DNA of 64,000 bases from Eublepharis macularius (GCF_028583425.1 NC_072792.1:160772676-160836675), one strand, 5' to 3'; shown: positions 34,705 to 46,418, numbered from the stretch's first letter. Made by a program: numbers and translations. The notes: generated by a model from the sequence alone, not told the origin.

Positions 34705-34800
34705 TCTTTATTTATTTTTTTATAGTCCGGCTTTCTCACTGAGACCGAAGGTGGATTACACAATGCAAGTGAATAAAATATAACCAACATCTCGGACATT
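34705..34800 (-). repeat. L2-clade LINE 3' tail, minus strand
   Basis: The reverse complement contains TGTAATCCACCTTCGGTCTC then AGTGAGAAAGCCGGACTATA, the same 3' tail as the LINE ending at 31231. Confidence 0.75.
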
Positions 34801-34809
34801 CACTGAGCA

Positions 34810-37160
34810 CCATTTGATTCCTCTAAAACGTTACAGTCGATGAACTGTTTGTAAGAACTGGAACAGATTTGCTTAGCAATGGATTTCAGGTATATGAGAG
34901 CGTGTAACTGAGTTAAAATGAAATGTAACACTGGAATGTATTGATTTCCGCTTTGACTCATGAATGTTACTTCCTGTCCTCCTGTGGCTGCAGCACTGTT
35001 TGATGCAGCACGGGCAAAAGCTAGTAGGAGAGTTGCCAATTGTACAATAGAGATGCCTTTTCTTATGATGTGTACACATCAGTTCTTTTGTCCCACTATT
35101 AGGACAGGTCAAAGAGATTTAGCAGATTTTTGAAGCACTACAAAAGCTTGTGAATGGAGATGGTAGCGGGATAAATGTGGACTTCACGGGCAACGGTGCT
35201 TCTATTTGTGACGCCTTTGACTCTCTGGAAAAAACTGTCTCTGGTCTTTGAATGTCAGCATCTCTAGAAGATCCAAGAGATTTTAAAAAAGACTTTTCTG
35301 TTCTAAAACTGCTGAATATGAAAAGGAGAACAGAAATAAGAGGGCATTTGTCTATCTTTCAGCTGAATTTACTGTCCTTCCCGGAGTTTTCAAAACAGCA
35401 ATTATTTTTAATATATGCAGCACTCTCCCTCTGTCATTCTCTTCTGGCACCTTCCTTTTCTTTTCTAACAGTGCAGCTATACCCTTCTAAGCCCAATAAC
35501 TATGGTGGACTTGGAAGGATACAACTCTGCATAGGATGGCACTGAAGTCTATTGTTTTCTCCCATCTATAAGAAGTATTATTTTGATGCAACAGACTGGA
35601 CCCTATTGAGAATATCTGGAAGGGTGCACACGAGTGCATGCATGCGTGTGTGCGAGTGAATTTTGCTCTCTCAAAACAGCCATCCTGTTCGCCTTCAGCC
35701 TGCAGCAGGAAGTGGAAGGCAATAAAGATGCCCTCCGTCGGCAGATATTCTTCTGCCCAAGGGAAATTTTGAGAGGATCCAAGCTTTAGTCTTCTGCTGA
35801 CTACCATACTATCTCAGCTTTTACTTCACAAGTTCTTGAACATCATATTTCCCCACCCCCCACCAACATCTTAACTTCCTAACATGGGCACAGATTCTGG
35901 GGCAAAGGCCTGGAAAAAACTAAGATGCCAACTCTGTCCCCATATTCACCCTAACAACACAATCACCAGACCCTAACAACACCAGCCATACCATCTCAGG
36001 TTCCTTCACTTGTCCATCTTTCAAAATTATACATACCATCAAGTGTCAGCAATGCCCTTACACTCACTTCTCCTCTCATTTTGACCACATTAATCTCTGG
36101 GTTTTTAAAAACTCTTCTGTCATTGGCTTCTATTTCCTTTTCATATCCAGCTTTTCCTTTTTTGTTTTCTAGTCTTTTCATGCTTTGACCCTTTTTTATT
36201 AATTTCCTCCCTAGTTATCCCACAGTTGCCCCTTAGTTAAACCTTGGTTTACTTTTTCTATTCCTTGTCTCTGTCTTTTCCTCTCTTGCTATTTTTTTCT
36301 GTGGAAAGTGGTGCCCTTCAATAGTTGTACCGCTCCTTTCTTTAAACGGTATTTGAAAGGATATCTTTTTTTCTTTGCGCTTTTGACCTCTATTCTGTGC
36401 CATGCTTTCTCCCTTTCCCTTTTTTTCTTTCTGGCATTCTCCTTTGAGCCTTTATGCTTGTCAGCAGAATTCATCTCCTTAGCTTACTTTTAAAAAATAA
36501 TACCTAGTGGGTTATGCACTTAGTAAATTATTGTTATTTAGCCTTCCTCAAGAGAGGCAGGTCACAACCTATGTACTGGAAGTCCCATTCTTAGACCAAA
36601 GAATAAACCTAGTTGATCTCAAAAGGCAGAGGAGTTCAGTTTCTCTTCTGAGTGTGGTTTAAGAGTAGGATATGAGCTTTTTTTCCCCTCAGCAGCCACA
36701 GACAAAAGAGGAGGCAGGTGTAGGAAAACAGCTGGCAGCTGGTGTTTTAATGCAATACATGAGCTCCTTGTGTCATTACCATTTACGTTCATAATGCCAT
36801 AGCAGAGCGAGCGTTAAATATGACATTTAATTGCAGTGTTGATATCATTTGCTGTCAACTTAATATTTTATGCCTGGAAGTTTACAAAGCTGGCCATTAT
36901 TTCCTATGCTCCAGCTACAAGGCTGTTTTCACAAGGTTACTATTAGCAAAGAGCAGGGCAGAGAAACAGCAAATGTGCACAGACCACTGATCATATTATG
37001 GTTGTGACACATTTCAAAGCAGCAACTACAGTTTAGCTCCTTCGTGTACAGCTTTGGTAGAGTGAGAAGCGGCAGAACGTGTGGGAGGAGCTCATGTTGC
37101 AGCTCCACCCGTTCCTAGCATTGCCTTAACCAGAAATTATCCTAGATATATCTTTATGTT
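34810..37160 (+). other. Intergenic stretch, mostly unannotated
   Basis: Apart from a short inverted repeat at 35466-35548 I see only AT-rich or pyrimidine-rich DNA (notably 36180-36480) and spurious open frames. Confidence 0.45.
35466..35548 (+). repeat. Old copy of a short palindromic element (AGTGCAATCCTAAG type)
   Basis: CCCTTCTAAGCCCAATAACT, GGACTTGGAAGGATACAACT and CTGCATAGGATGGCACTG resemble the palindromic element at 60063-60149 in layout and tips, with heavy divergence. Confidence 0.45.
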
Positions 37161-37164
37161 ATTT

Positions 37165-37470
37165 ATTGCAATATTTTTATTTTGCCTTTCTCCCTACAAG
37201 TGAGGCCCCAAGGGAGCTTACAAAATCTGAAAAATACCAGTAAAAATCTGGCAGATTAAAATATGATAACTCAGAATCCTTTGTTTCATTTCATTATACC
37301 CCTTCTTTCCCCTCAATGGGGATCCAAATTGACTTAACCTACCTACTGTAAGGTAGGTAAAGCTGGAAGTGTGTGACTGGCCCAAAGTCAGCCAATGAGC
37401 TTCCATGGGGATTGGAATGTGGGTCTTCCACATCATATTCTGACACGCTAACCGCTATACCATACTGCTT
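37165..37470 (-). repeat. SINE, minus strand, diverged
   Basis: The 3' end on the left (TTTGCCTTTCTCCCTACAAG), the body AGTGTGTGACTGGCCCAAAG, and the head region near 37430-37460 (reverse complement AGCGGTTAGCGTGTCAGAAT) fit a Sauria-type SINE. Confidence 0.6.
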
Positions 37471-37569
37471 CTCAATATATAAACAACTGTAAAACTATCC
37501 CCTGTGGCAATACCCTAAAGATTTTTAACAGTATAGTTTTGCATGATTTTGTAAAAGCCAGAAGGGAAG

Positions 37570-37860
37570 AAATAGTTCTAGCCTCCAGGGAAATCCGCTA
37601 AAAAAACCTGGGACTGCTGCTGTAATAACCGGAGAAGACGAGTGCTGCTATTTTCATTACCCATGTAGATCGAACTACAAGCCGATTTGCCGAGAGAAGT
37701 ATGATTGGCCTGTGAATTCATACAGGGAGAGATGACTCTAAGGTAATGTGGGTCCTGCAAAATGAAGGGCTTTAAATGTAAGAGCCAGCACATTAAACTG
37801 GCCTGCCAAACATTCAGAAACCAGCGTAATTGGGGGCACATTTCGAGACTGGCTAGTTCC
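37570..37860 (-). mobile_element. L2-like LINE C-terminal fragment, minus strand
   Basis: The minus-strand translation reads FNVLALTFKALHFAGPTLP, SHLSLYEF and later SSTRLL, matching the FKVLxLTFKALHGxGPxYL region of L2-clade ORF2. Frames are decayed. Confidence 0.55.
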
Positions 37861-38220
37861 AGCTAGGGTTGCAATGGCAGCCACAGCTGGCAACTCAACA
37901 GGAGCAATTGAGGGATGGGGAAAAGCATGCCAGCATTGTGACAGTGCATGACATCACTGATGGTGAAAACGGCAAGTTACACAATTATGTCAGGGTAGCA
38001 CTCTAGGATTCTAAATGCCATGCCTTTCACCAGAAGTGATGATGTACACTGGAACCCGGCATTTCCCTCACCAGCCTACCAAGTGCCAGTGCAGAACAGG
38101 GATAATTGCCAGAAAGTCTCCTGCTATAGCAAGAGATCTGCCTTCCCCCAGCTCCATTCAATGGGTAGACTGCCATATTTTATATCAATGGAATTTTCAG
38201 AATAATCTTCGAGCATAGTG

Positions 38221-38518
38221 ACTTAACACCCACTCAGAGCTGTTTGCAATGTATGTTATCATTATCGCTACAACAACAATCACCCTGTAAGGTGGGTGGG
38301 GCTGAGAGAACTCGTAGAAGCTGTGACTGACCCAAGGTCACAGCTTCTAGGAGCTTTCTCAGCCCCACCCACCTCACAAGGTGATTGTTGTTGTGGTGGG
38401 CATAATGATAACGTGATTGGCCCGAGACCTAACAAGCTTCATGTACAAAGCAGGGATTCAAACACAGGTCTCCTTGGTTTATATGTTCATGTCCAACACT
38501 AACTATTATACAACACAG
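38221..38518 (-). repeat. tRNA-derived SINE carrying an inverted internal duplication
   Basis: The minus-strand SINE body (38221-38335) is followed by an inverted copy of its own 3' half (38337-38413) and then the minus-strand SINE head (38414-38518, reverse complement TTGTATAATAGTTAGTGTTG). The arms 38253-38327 and 38337-38413 form a hairpin with a 9-nt spacer. The central 38 bp differ at only two positions. Confidence 0.82.
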
Positions 38519-38794
38519 CCTGTCTTGAGAAACCATCCAGAAATAAGGAAACTATTCTTCATTTCTGTCACTGATTTGGTAATTGGAGTCTTTCGTCTTT
38601 CGCGTGAAACCCTGCTAAGCTGGGTGACGACAATGGAACAAAGAGCACAGAAGTGAGTGTGTTGAAAGGCACAAGCAATTTTGATGACCAAGGTTCATGC
38701 TAATCCCAAAGATAAGGTGAAGATCATTTGGTGGCAAGTCAGATGTACAGCAAAGGTTTTGGGAGCTGGGAAAGAATGAAGATGACTCCAAGGG

Positions 38795-38960
38795 TATTTG
38801 GTTATGTATTTACTTTATTTACTTGGTTTATCATCTGCCATTCTCACTGAGACACAGTGCAGATTATACAGTGTAAGTTAATGAAATTAATAGGATGAAG
38901 TATCTGATATAGGACTAGGATTCCAAAAATTTGAAATGAACAAAAATTATTAGACATAAT
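38795..38960 (-). repeat. L2-clade LINE 3' tail, minus strand
   Basis: CATTCTCACTGAGACACAGT and GCAGATTATACAGTGTAAGT are the reverse complement of the 3' tail shared with 31170-31230, 34705-34800 and 47950-48400. Confidence 0.65.
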
Positions 38961-39421
38961 ATGTGAAACAATGTTTGTTTGAATAAAAAAAAGGCTGTTT
39001 TAAAGTTATTTCACAGTTAGTTTACATTACCCCACAGCGATGGCATCTGAAGGTCTAAGTACTCTGGGGTACAAAGGACAAGAGGTCACAGTGTGATGGG
39101 TAAAGAGGGGATCCCACTAGGGAATATCACAAGTGAAATTTCATTCTGCAGACATGCACAGTGGAAGAACAGTAAGAAAGAACTTTGAACAGTGAGGGTT
39201 GAACTTTTCTCCCTTTTCTCCTTCCTGTCGTAGTTTTATTTGAACTTAGTTTTTTTTTTTTAATGCAAAGGACATTCACTACTGGAGTCCATCCCATCAC
39301 CTTTGGCATCTGCCACCTTATCACCATCTTATTCTCCTACATGTCTGAATCAAGTAAGTTAACCAAATCTTATTTAACAAACACAGCTGTATAGGAATTT
39401 TTTCATCTCACTAATTATAAG

Positions 39422-40119
39422 CAGGGCTGGATCGAGGGGGGCCAGGGGGGTAGCCTGCCCCTGGCACCACCAAAGAGTCAGTGCTGGGCGCGGCTGCCAG
39501 CCGCCCGGGAGGCTGAGCGCAGGGTTGGGAGACCCTCACCAGCCCCGCTGATGAAGCGGCTGGCTTGCCGCGCACGCAGGACCTCCCAGCCCTGTGCTCA
39601 GCCACCAGAGCGGCAAGCCAGCTGCCCCAGCACATGCCCTTGCTGCTGCAAGCTCCGCGGCTCACCGTGCACTGGGGTGGCCGGCTTGCTGCGTGGGTGG
39701 CACAGGGCAGTAGGGCACACGAACCGTGCGGAGAGCCTCCTAGCCCTGTTCTCAGCTGGCTGCGCAGCAAGCCGGCCACCCCAGCACCTGGTGAGCCATG
39801 GAACTGGCAGCAGCGAGGGCGTGCGCTAGGGCAGCTGGCTTGCCGCGCGAGTGGCTGAGCGCAGAGCTGGGAGGTCCTGCGCACACGGCAAGCCAGCCAG
39901 CCGCCCCAGTGCACGCCCGCATCGCCACCAGTTCCAAGGCTCACTGGGCACTGGAGCAGCTGGCTTGCCGTGCAGGCGGGCATTCCTCCTGCCCCTGTGT
40001 GATGATGTCATGAAAGTGACATCATCATGCAGCTCCAGGAGCACATGCGCGCTGTGTGCGCGTGTGGAGCACCTGGGCAAAGTTTGCCCCAGGTACCCAT
40101 GTGCCTAGATCCGCCGCTG
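39422..40119 (+). mobile_element. GC-rich non-autonomous hAT-type element
   Basis: The ends CAGGGCTGGATCGA and TAGATCCGCCGCTG are inverted with mismatches. The flanks ATTATAAG and ATTTCAAG match at 6 of 8 positions. The 700-bp interior is built from about 100-bp GC-rich units in alternating orientation, around GGCTGGCTTGCCGCG and its complement. This makes long open frames on both strands that I do not accept as genes. Confidence 0.78.
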
Positions 40120-40487
40120 ATTTCAAGGAGATACAATCTAAGGAATCTTATTGTGGCTCCTCCTTGCTCTTCCCTCCAGCCAGGTTGCAAAGCCAAAAGT
40201 GAGCCCAGCTGGAGAAAAATGGAGAACAAAACAGGTAGGCAGGGGTTAAACCGCCTGCTGGTATTCCTTTGAAAGGGCTTCCCTCCTGATTTTTTCCAGT
40301 CTCTAGATTGACAAATGACCATATTTGACAAGGAGGTAATGTCTAGATTTGCTCATAGAGGGCCGGATTCTATGTTGAAGGGAGGAAATGAGCAAAACAG
40401 GGCCTCTTGTGACAATGGAGGTGCCGTTGGTGGGCCAGGAAATCGAGTGATTTTTGCCCACTTTCCCCTTCTCTATTTTTCATCCAT

Positions 40488-40721
40488 GAGCGGAACTACA
40501 AGTGACGAATGGCACAGGTTGGACACTTGTCAGCTTCCCTCACATTTTGATGGGAAATGTAGGCAGCTTGGCGGAATGTTGGACAAGAGACAGTTGAAAA
40601 GTCCATTGGACAGCAGTCAGAGAGCCAAGCTGCAAGACTAGGATGCCTACATTTCCCATCAAAACTTGAGGGAAGCTGACAAGTGTCCAACCTGTGCCTT
40701 TCGTCACTTGTAGTTCTGCTC
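40488..40721 (+). mobile_element. Inverted-repeat MITE with ~75-bp arms
   Basis: The left arm GAGCGGAACTACAAGTGACG continues to ATGGGAAATGTAGGCA and is matched by the reverse complement of 40643-40721. The tips GAGCRGAACTACAA are flanked by CAT on each side, a possible 3-bp duplication. The superfamily is not certain. Confidence 0.8.
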
Positions 40722-41044
40722 CATCTAGGTTCCGAAGCCCTCAGCATCACCTTCTCAAGACTTAAAACTGGATGCTGGGGGAAGAGGAGGAAAAATTCCA
40801 CTGCTGCTAAGGCTGCCTAGAATTCAATCTCCAGAGTAAATAGAAGCTACAGCTTAACTCGTTCACAGTCACTGAGCATGCTGTCTTGTGAGCTCCCTTC
40901 TTTCAGTAGTGGAACCTCTGAAGAGAATCTACTGGGATCAATTTCCTTGCAGAAGCGTTTTCTAGTATCCTCTATGGAAAAATGTTCATTTTGGACGAAT
41001 GTCAGGGGAAATCAATAGTCAGTTCAATGCCTACAAACTTAAAG

Positions 41045-41128
41045 GAGTAATATTAAGCAGATCTACTTGGAAGTAAGTTCCATCATACTCAGTGGTGTTT
41101 ACTGCCGGAGAAGTTCTCTTAGGATAGC
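41045..41128 (+). repeat. Old short palindromic element
   Basis: AGCAGATCTACTTGGAAGTA, CCATCATACTCAGTGGTGTT and TCTCTTAGGATAGCAG have the layout of the small palindromic elements common in squamate DNA. They are related to 60063-60149. Confidence 0.45.
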
Positions 41129-41228
41129 AGCGTAACTGTGATAGTTGCAGCTTTGGAATCTCTGTTGGCTGGGTAGCAGAGAATCCTTGCCGAATACAGA
41201 TGGATAGGAATAAATGAGTGGATGTGTC

Positions 41229-42114
41229 CATGAGTGGATCCATATATGGATATAATATCCATATGGAGCAATGGGAGAAAATGTGGAATTATGGTCTAAA
41301 ATTTACATTATGTTATAACTTGAAAGAAGACTTCTATAAAATGGTGTATAGGTGGTACATGACCCCACAAAAATTAGCTAAGATGTTTAAGGGGGTGTCA
41401 AACAAATGTTGGAAATGTCAAAAAAATGAGGGCTCCTTCTACCATATGTGGTGGTCCTGCCCGGTTGCTAAAAAGTATTGGAAACAAATACATCTAACAA
41501 TGCAAAAAATATTAAAGAGCAACCTACAATTAAAGCCAGAGATGTGTCTATTGAGTTTAGTGGATATTTCAATAGAAAATGAATTTGGAATTTTGATTAG
41601 ATATATGACAATGGCTGCAAGAATAAATTATGCACAATACTGGAAATCGAATAAATTGCCAACAGTAGATGATTGGCTAATAAAGATGTTGGAGATTGTG
41701 GAAATGGCAAAATTAATGGAACTGCTGAGGGACAAAACAACAGCAAATTTTGTGAAGATCTGGAAACCTTTCATGGACTTTTTGTATATAAAAGAGAAGT
41801 CAGAACTAATGATCTGTGGATTTGAAAATTAGAGATATAAGGTTGGCAACAAATGATAGGCTGAAGTAAGCGGAAAAAATGCAGATATCTTTGCAGTAAA
41901 GTCGAAGTTATATGCTTAGTTAAGATATGGGCATTATGGAAGTGTTATTAAGTAATAAGAAAAAAATTCTGTAAAATGTTTAAATGGTCTGTCTCCCTCT
42001 ATGTTCTTGCTTATTTGTTTGTTTGTTTTTATGTTTTTGTTTATGTGAACCTTTGCTCGTCGTTTGCTGTAATAAAAAATAATAATAATAATAAAAAAGA
42101 ATTTGCTAAAAAAA
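41229..42114 (+). mobile_element. 5'-truncated L1 LINE, ORF2 C-terminus and 3' UTR
   Basis: The frame to 41832 reads GSIYGYNIHMEQWEKMWNYG, KMVYRWYMTPQKLAKMFKG, CWKCQKNEGSFYHMWWSCPV and on to a stop. The C-x2-C...H-x4-C motif (CWKC...HMWWSC) is the C-terminal zinc-knuckle region of L1 ORF2p. The 3' UTR ends in A-rich AATAATAATAATAAAAAAG. Target duplications of 23 bp, beginning AGGAATAAATGAGTGG, lie at 41206-41228 and 42115-42137 and are identical. An uninterrupted frame and perfect duplication make it one of the youngest insertions here. The apparent ATG at 41218 belongs to the flanking DNA. Confidence 0.94.
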
Positions 42115-42739
42115 AGGAATAAATGAGTGGATGTGTCTAGGCAAGGTCAGATTTGGAGCTGAATTTTCTTCTTATGTTGAAACTTTGGGTAGTGTAGAAA
42201 AGAAATCTAAATGCACACAGATAAAATAAACATCGGGAGTTACTTTATTTCTCCTTTATACAGGAAGTCATGCTTTTCTGGTTTTAACAAGGCTGCGGAG
42301 CAGCATAGATTAAATTTACATTTTTTTAAAAAAAATCCACACCTGCAACTAAAACTTTTTAATCTCCAATTATGATCTAACATAATATTTCTAGAAAATT
42401 GTTCCAGGTTGTTGATTTCTTGATTACTCCTTTCGCTATTAAAGGGTTACTCATTTCTGTGGGTTTCTACTAAAAATAGGGGATAATTTGCATTCTAATT
42501 TTAAAGCAAAGTGGGAACAAGGCCTTAGAAGAAACATCTTAGAAAATATTTTGTCATTCATTGATTGATTTAAATAGACCACACACTGAAGCTGTAATAA
42601 AAGAAAATATCTACAAATTACTGATGTTTTGAAGCTCCTTTCATGAAGTATACATTGTACAGATACTGGAAGGCTGATTGGACTGAGGGCAACTTTCTTA
42701 ATTGGTGGCCTTGTCCAAAGATACAAGAACCAGATTTAA

Positions 42740-43430
42740 GGTGGTTTTCACACCGGGACAGGCTTGTGATACAGTGCCGTGGCAATGGGGTTTCCACATG
42801 GCAGAAAGACACAGAGGACTCTTCTGAGGTAGAGGCAGCTGGCGAACCTGACCCAGATCCACAGCCAGTGGCAGAGGCTCAAACAAAGATCCACAGCCAG
42901 GACCCAGCACATCGGCCCCTCAACTTCCCAGCCCTTGGCCAGCAACAGAGAGCAAGGCACGGCCCAGCTCTCCCCCCTCATCACCAGAGCCTTGGGGGTA
43001 CCATCCAGAGCCCTCCAAGTCAGAAGGTGCAGTGCCAGGCTAGCAGCACAGCACAGGCCCAACATCAATAGTGATGAGGAATGCTTGCAGGAGCTGGACT
43101 GAGAGAGCTGGCAGGTGCAGGATGCAGCACAGGTGGCTGAGCAGCGTGAAGCTTAAAAGCAGCAGAGAATGGAGTGGCCGTGTGGAAGCAACATGACTGC
43201 TTACTACTGACCTTGCTGCTGTGTTTCGAACGGATTTCCTCGTCTCTGACCTGTTATTGTGGACTTGATTCTGGAATATCTCCTTTGGACTCAAAGCTAT
43301 GAGTGAGGTCTAACCTGTGCTTGAACCTTGGAACCATGATTTGTCCTGCTCTGACAACTTGAGAACTGTCCCCTGCCTGTGTAAGTCTGTAACCAGGACA
43401 ATAGTTTTCAGGGTTTTGGAAAAAAAGGAA
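42740..43430 (+). repeat. Unclassified repeat-like block
   Basis: The left edge GGTTTTCACACCGGGACAGG and TTTCCACATGGCAGAAAG resembles 27000-27100. The middle has CAGAGCCCTCCAAGTCAGA, close to 1650-1665. The right part, GTGGACTTGATTCTGGAATA, looks like the tail of an old retroelement. Open frames here are not convincing genes. Confidence 0.3.
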
Positions 43431-43442
43431 TCAGCAACTGAG

Positions 43443-43672
43443 TATCATTATATTGATATAACGTTACAACCATCTGTGTAACAGGTTCTCTGAATTCCCA
43501 GGTTTCATTTTTTAAAAGTTAGTCTCCAGTCCTTTGTGTTGCCTTTCCCCTTATATCTCTGAAAGGAAATGGGCTAGAGGCTTCCTTTTTAAAAAATGAA
43601 AGTTGGGAATTCAGGGAACCTGTTACACAGATTATTATAATGTTATATCTATATAACAATATTAAATTGCAA
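43443..43672 (+). mobile_element. AT-rich palindromic MITE
   Basis: The left arm TATCATTATATTGATATAAC, TGTGTAACAGGTTCTCTGAA then TTCCCAGG is mirrored by the right arm GGGAATTCAGGGAACCTGTT then ACACAG and a TATATAAC end. The arms are about 75 bp. A single left arm occurs at 27191. Confidence 0.8.
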
Positions 43673-43805
43673 CTTAAATAAAACAAACGAAGCTTACTGG
43701 TGGCAGGGGAATGACATGGCCACTGTAGAGACAGGGTCAGGGAAAATAGCTGCCATGAAGGCAGGAAAATTGATGCTTTCTCACCTGCATGGCAGCCATT
43801 TAGAC

Positions 43806-44875
43806 TTCACAGCACAGCAAGTTTGAGAAAGATCTGAGAAAGGCCAGGAGGAACACAGTACCACAATGCTGTGGGGAATCAAGAAACAAATCTTCCCAAT
43901 AGCATCAAACCTGGGGCAAAATAACTTGGGTAGAATTATTGAGGGAGTTAATGTGTACACTACACCTTGTGTATGGGGGCGGGCGGGGGCGGGCAGACTG
44001 AGCCTTCCAGGGATATCAAAATCTGTTCCCTCAAACTTGGAGATGGCCCTCTGCCGCCTCATGGAAAAAACTGGGTTGGCAGTATTTCACTTTAAGAAGC
44101 CTCCACTTCCTTTCACAAGACCTTTGACTTTTGGTTTTGGATGCACTAAAATGTCAGTCGCAGGGAGAGAGGTGAGATAACAAAACAAACAGTTACAGAG
44201 CAAGTTTGATATTTCCCTGCCCACACTCACATTTCATGCTCTGCTGGCTTTAGGACTTGACCGCTGTTCCTGTAAGTAGTATTGCATTGTTTTGCTACCA
44301 GCAGCTTATTGAAAGAGGAAGGAAGGGTTGCTACCCAGCTAGAATTTAATACTCTTGGATGAGGCCATTCTTGAGTGAGATGAAGCCCTGTTCTGCTGTT
44401 CTTGATAGAAATGCTATTGCAAGCTGAAAGTGTGTGTGTTGAGGTGTGCGTGTTTGAGGTGGCCCATTTTCCATGACCATTTGCAGTTGCACCTAAAGTT
44501 CTTCCCCCCACCATTTAGATAATCTTGCAAGGGTATTGCTCCAAAAGATGGCTGTGCTCCCCCATCGAGAGAGACGGCAACGTTACTCTGCTCGTGCTGT
44601 TTCAGGGAGGAAACTTGGCAGGGTGCAGGTTCTCTTCCTCCTCCTGCACCACAGGGTCTCATCCAGAACTGAGCCTCCATGGCAACAGAATTCACTGTTA
44701 AAATGCTGATGCGTCCTTTAGTGAACCCAGTAGGGTTGCCAGATCCTCCTTGGCAATGGGTGGGTGGGGAACAATGGGGGGCAGGAGATGGGAGTTACCT
44801 GCTGCTGGGGCATACAGGAAGTTATGTCAGCACATTGGTGGTGACTTCATTATGTCACTGGTGACCACCCCAGTT
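43806..44875 (+). repeat. Left copy of a ~1.1-kb direct repeat flanking VMO1
   Basis: It aligns over its length with 59935-61085: for example CTTTAAGAAGCCTCCACTTC against CTTTAAGTAGTCTCTCCTCC, ATTTCCCTGCCCACACTCAC in both, GTAAGTAGTATTGCATTGT in both, GCCTCCATGGCA in both. It has the same orientation as the other copy. It is either a local duplication or two copies of an unknown dispersed repeat. Confidence 0.82.
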
Positions 44876-44890
44876 TGCTGCTCCAGGTTG
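44731..44890 (+). mobile_element. TAGGGTTGCCAGGTCC-family MITE, left duplicate
   Basis: It starts TAGGGTTGCCAGATCC directly after GTGAACCCAG, the same insertion point as the copy at 60951. The right end is eroded, but GTGAACCC recurs at 44891. Confidence 0.65.
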
Positions 44891-45099
44891 GTGAACCCCA
44901 AAAGAAACCAAAGGCAACCATGATGAAATTGGGCATTCTAGAGGCAAGGTTCGTGGGTGTCTCCTCCTTACATATGTGGAAGAAACTGGCTTCTTGTACA
45001 TGTAGAGGAAAACCACTTCTAGGCTTATGAACAAAGGTGAAGTGGCCACTCCCATTCCTCTCTCCCTCCCCTCTCTTATCATCTTTTCCCTTCTGCTTT

Positions 45100-46410
45100 T
45101 CTGTTTATGGGCACAAAGATTAAGTCCTTAACTCTTCCAAAGAGGTTAGTTTGACCCTGTAAATCATTGGAAAAAAGTGGTTTACCCATTTAAAATTTTC
45201 TACTGACACCCCACTCTTGTTATGCTTTCTCCCCAATGAACTGCAATGCCGTGCAGTCCCTCTCTTCCTTCCCCATTGCCTTTCATTTTTAAGTTTGAGG
45301 TTCATCAAAAGTGTGAAAGAAGTCATTCTGGCCCTCAATAGACTTGGCTTGAAGGTGAAAGTACTTTGCATAATTGTATTTGGGGGTTCTAGTGACCCCA
45401 AGGAATATTGAAAAATGGTTTTAGCACTGTTTCCATGTATAAATAGATGGACCTATTATCTCCATTTTATAGGAAGGTGAAGCAAACAGTGAAAACTAAA
45501 ATTTCTCTCCTAAATTTATATCCAAAAAATCACACTTTTGGCTTTGGGGTTTTACACTACTTTTGGAAATGGGAGTTGCAATGACCCCTAAGGAAACCAC
45601 TGTTTGCAACCTGAATTGTGTATATAGTAGGAGCAGGTAAAATCCCTGTGTTTGTGCTCTCTCAAAGCTTCCCTTATGTCTATAGCGATATGGAAAAGTT
45701 CAAATTGAACTATATTGCAATTTTGGGAAATGGGGGGTCATTCTATCCCCCTGAAAGACAAGCCTGGGCATGTTAGTAGGCATCCACTGGACTTCTTCAC
45801 ATTTATCAGACTCGAAGGAGCCATTCAGCCTGGAAATTTAGATGACCCCCTAACCATCTGTCCGCTGAGTGATTGTTTCCCTTTGTTGTGCTCTGTCAAA
45901 GCTTCCCTTCTGCCCCATAGCTATATTGAAAAGCTCAAATTGAAATGAATAACTATTTTGGAAAATGGGGTCATTCTAGCCCCCTACAAGACAAGCCTGG
46001 GCATGTTTGCAGGCCTTCTCTGATCCTCTTCACAGGAGCCATTCAGCCTGGAACTTTAGATGACACTCTAGATATCTGGCCACTGAGCTGATTGTTTACA
46101 TTTGTTATTTTAGGAAGAGCTCTTAATTATAAGGTTCCAACTGGTGCAGCCTGAGTGTAGGTTATAAGAAGGCTAGTAGGAAGAATGCAGATATTTTCCC
46201 TTCTTTTTGTTAACCCTTTAACTGGCAGGCATGGAATGCCCCTTTCCATTGCAAGGGTCTGTTACATGCCTATTTTTAATTTGTCCTCAAGAATAACTTT
46301 CTTCTGCAATGCAGGACCAAGAAGAGTAAAATTTGGAATTGGGGTCAAAAACACCCCTCATTGAAAACATCAATTTTTCACAGAAATGTAATGGGGTAAA
46401 ATTGACCCCA
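45100..46410 (+). repeat. Block with 231-bp tandem repeat and recurrent GGGGTCA motifs
   Basis: Two units (about 45653-45885 and 45886-46110) share CTCAAAGCTTCCCTT-like, GACAAGCCTGGGCATGTT and GGAGCCATTCAGCCTGGAA. GGGGTCATT / AATGACCCC-type motifs recur at about 45580, 45735, 45970, 46340 and 46400. TTAACCCTTTAACTGGCAGG at about 46210 looks like the tip of a piggyBac-type element, which would fit such motifs, but I cannot find a matching second end. Confidence 0.5.
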
Positions 46411-46418
46411 CCACTTTT

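Noticed and set aside
39411-40108. Several long open frames on both strands in GC-rich DNA
   Set aside because: They coincide with a non-autonomous hAT-type element with inverted ends and repeated units; GC richness removes stops.
41218-41228. ATG at 41218 as a gene start
   Set aside because: These bases belong to the target duplication in front of a truncated L1; the frame is the tail of ORF2.
42643-43071. 142-codon plus-strand frame with a Gln/Pro-rich tail
   Set aside because: It overlaps repeat-like sequence and has no recognisable domain; low-complexity composition explains the length.
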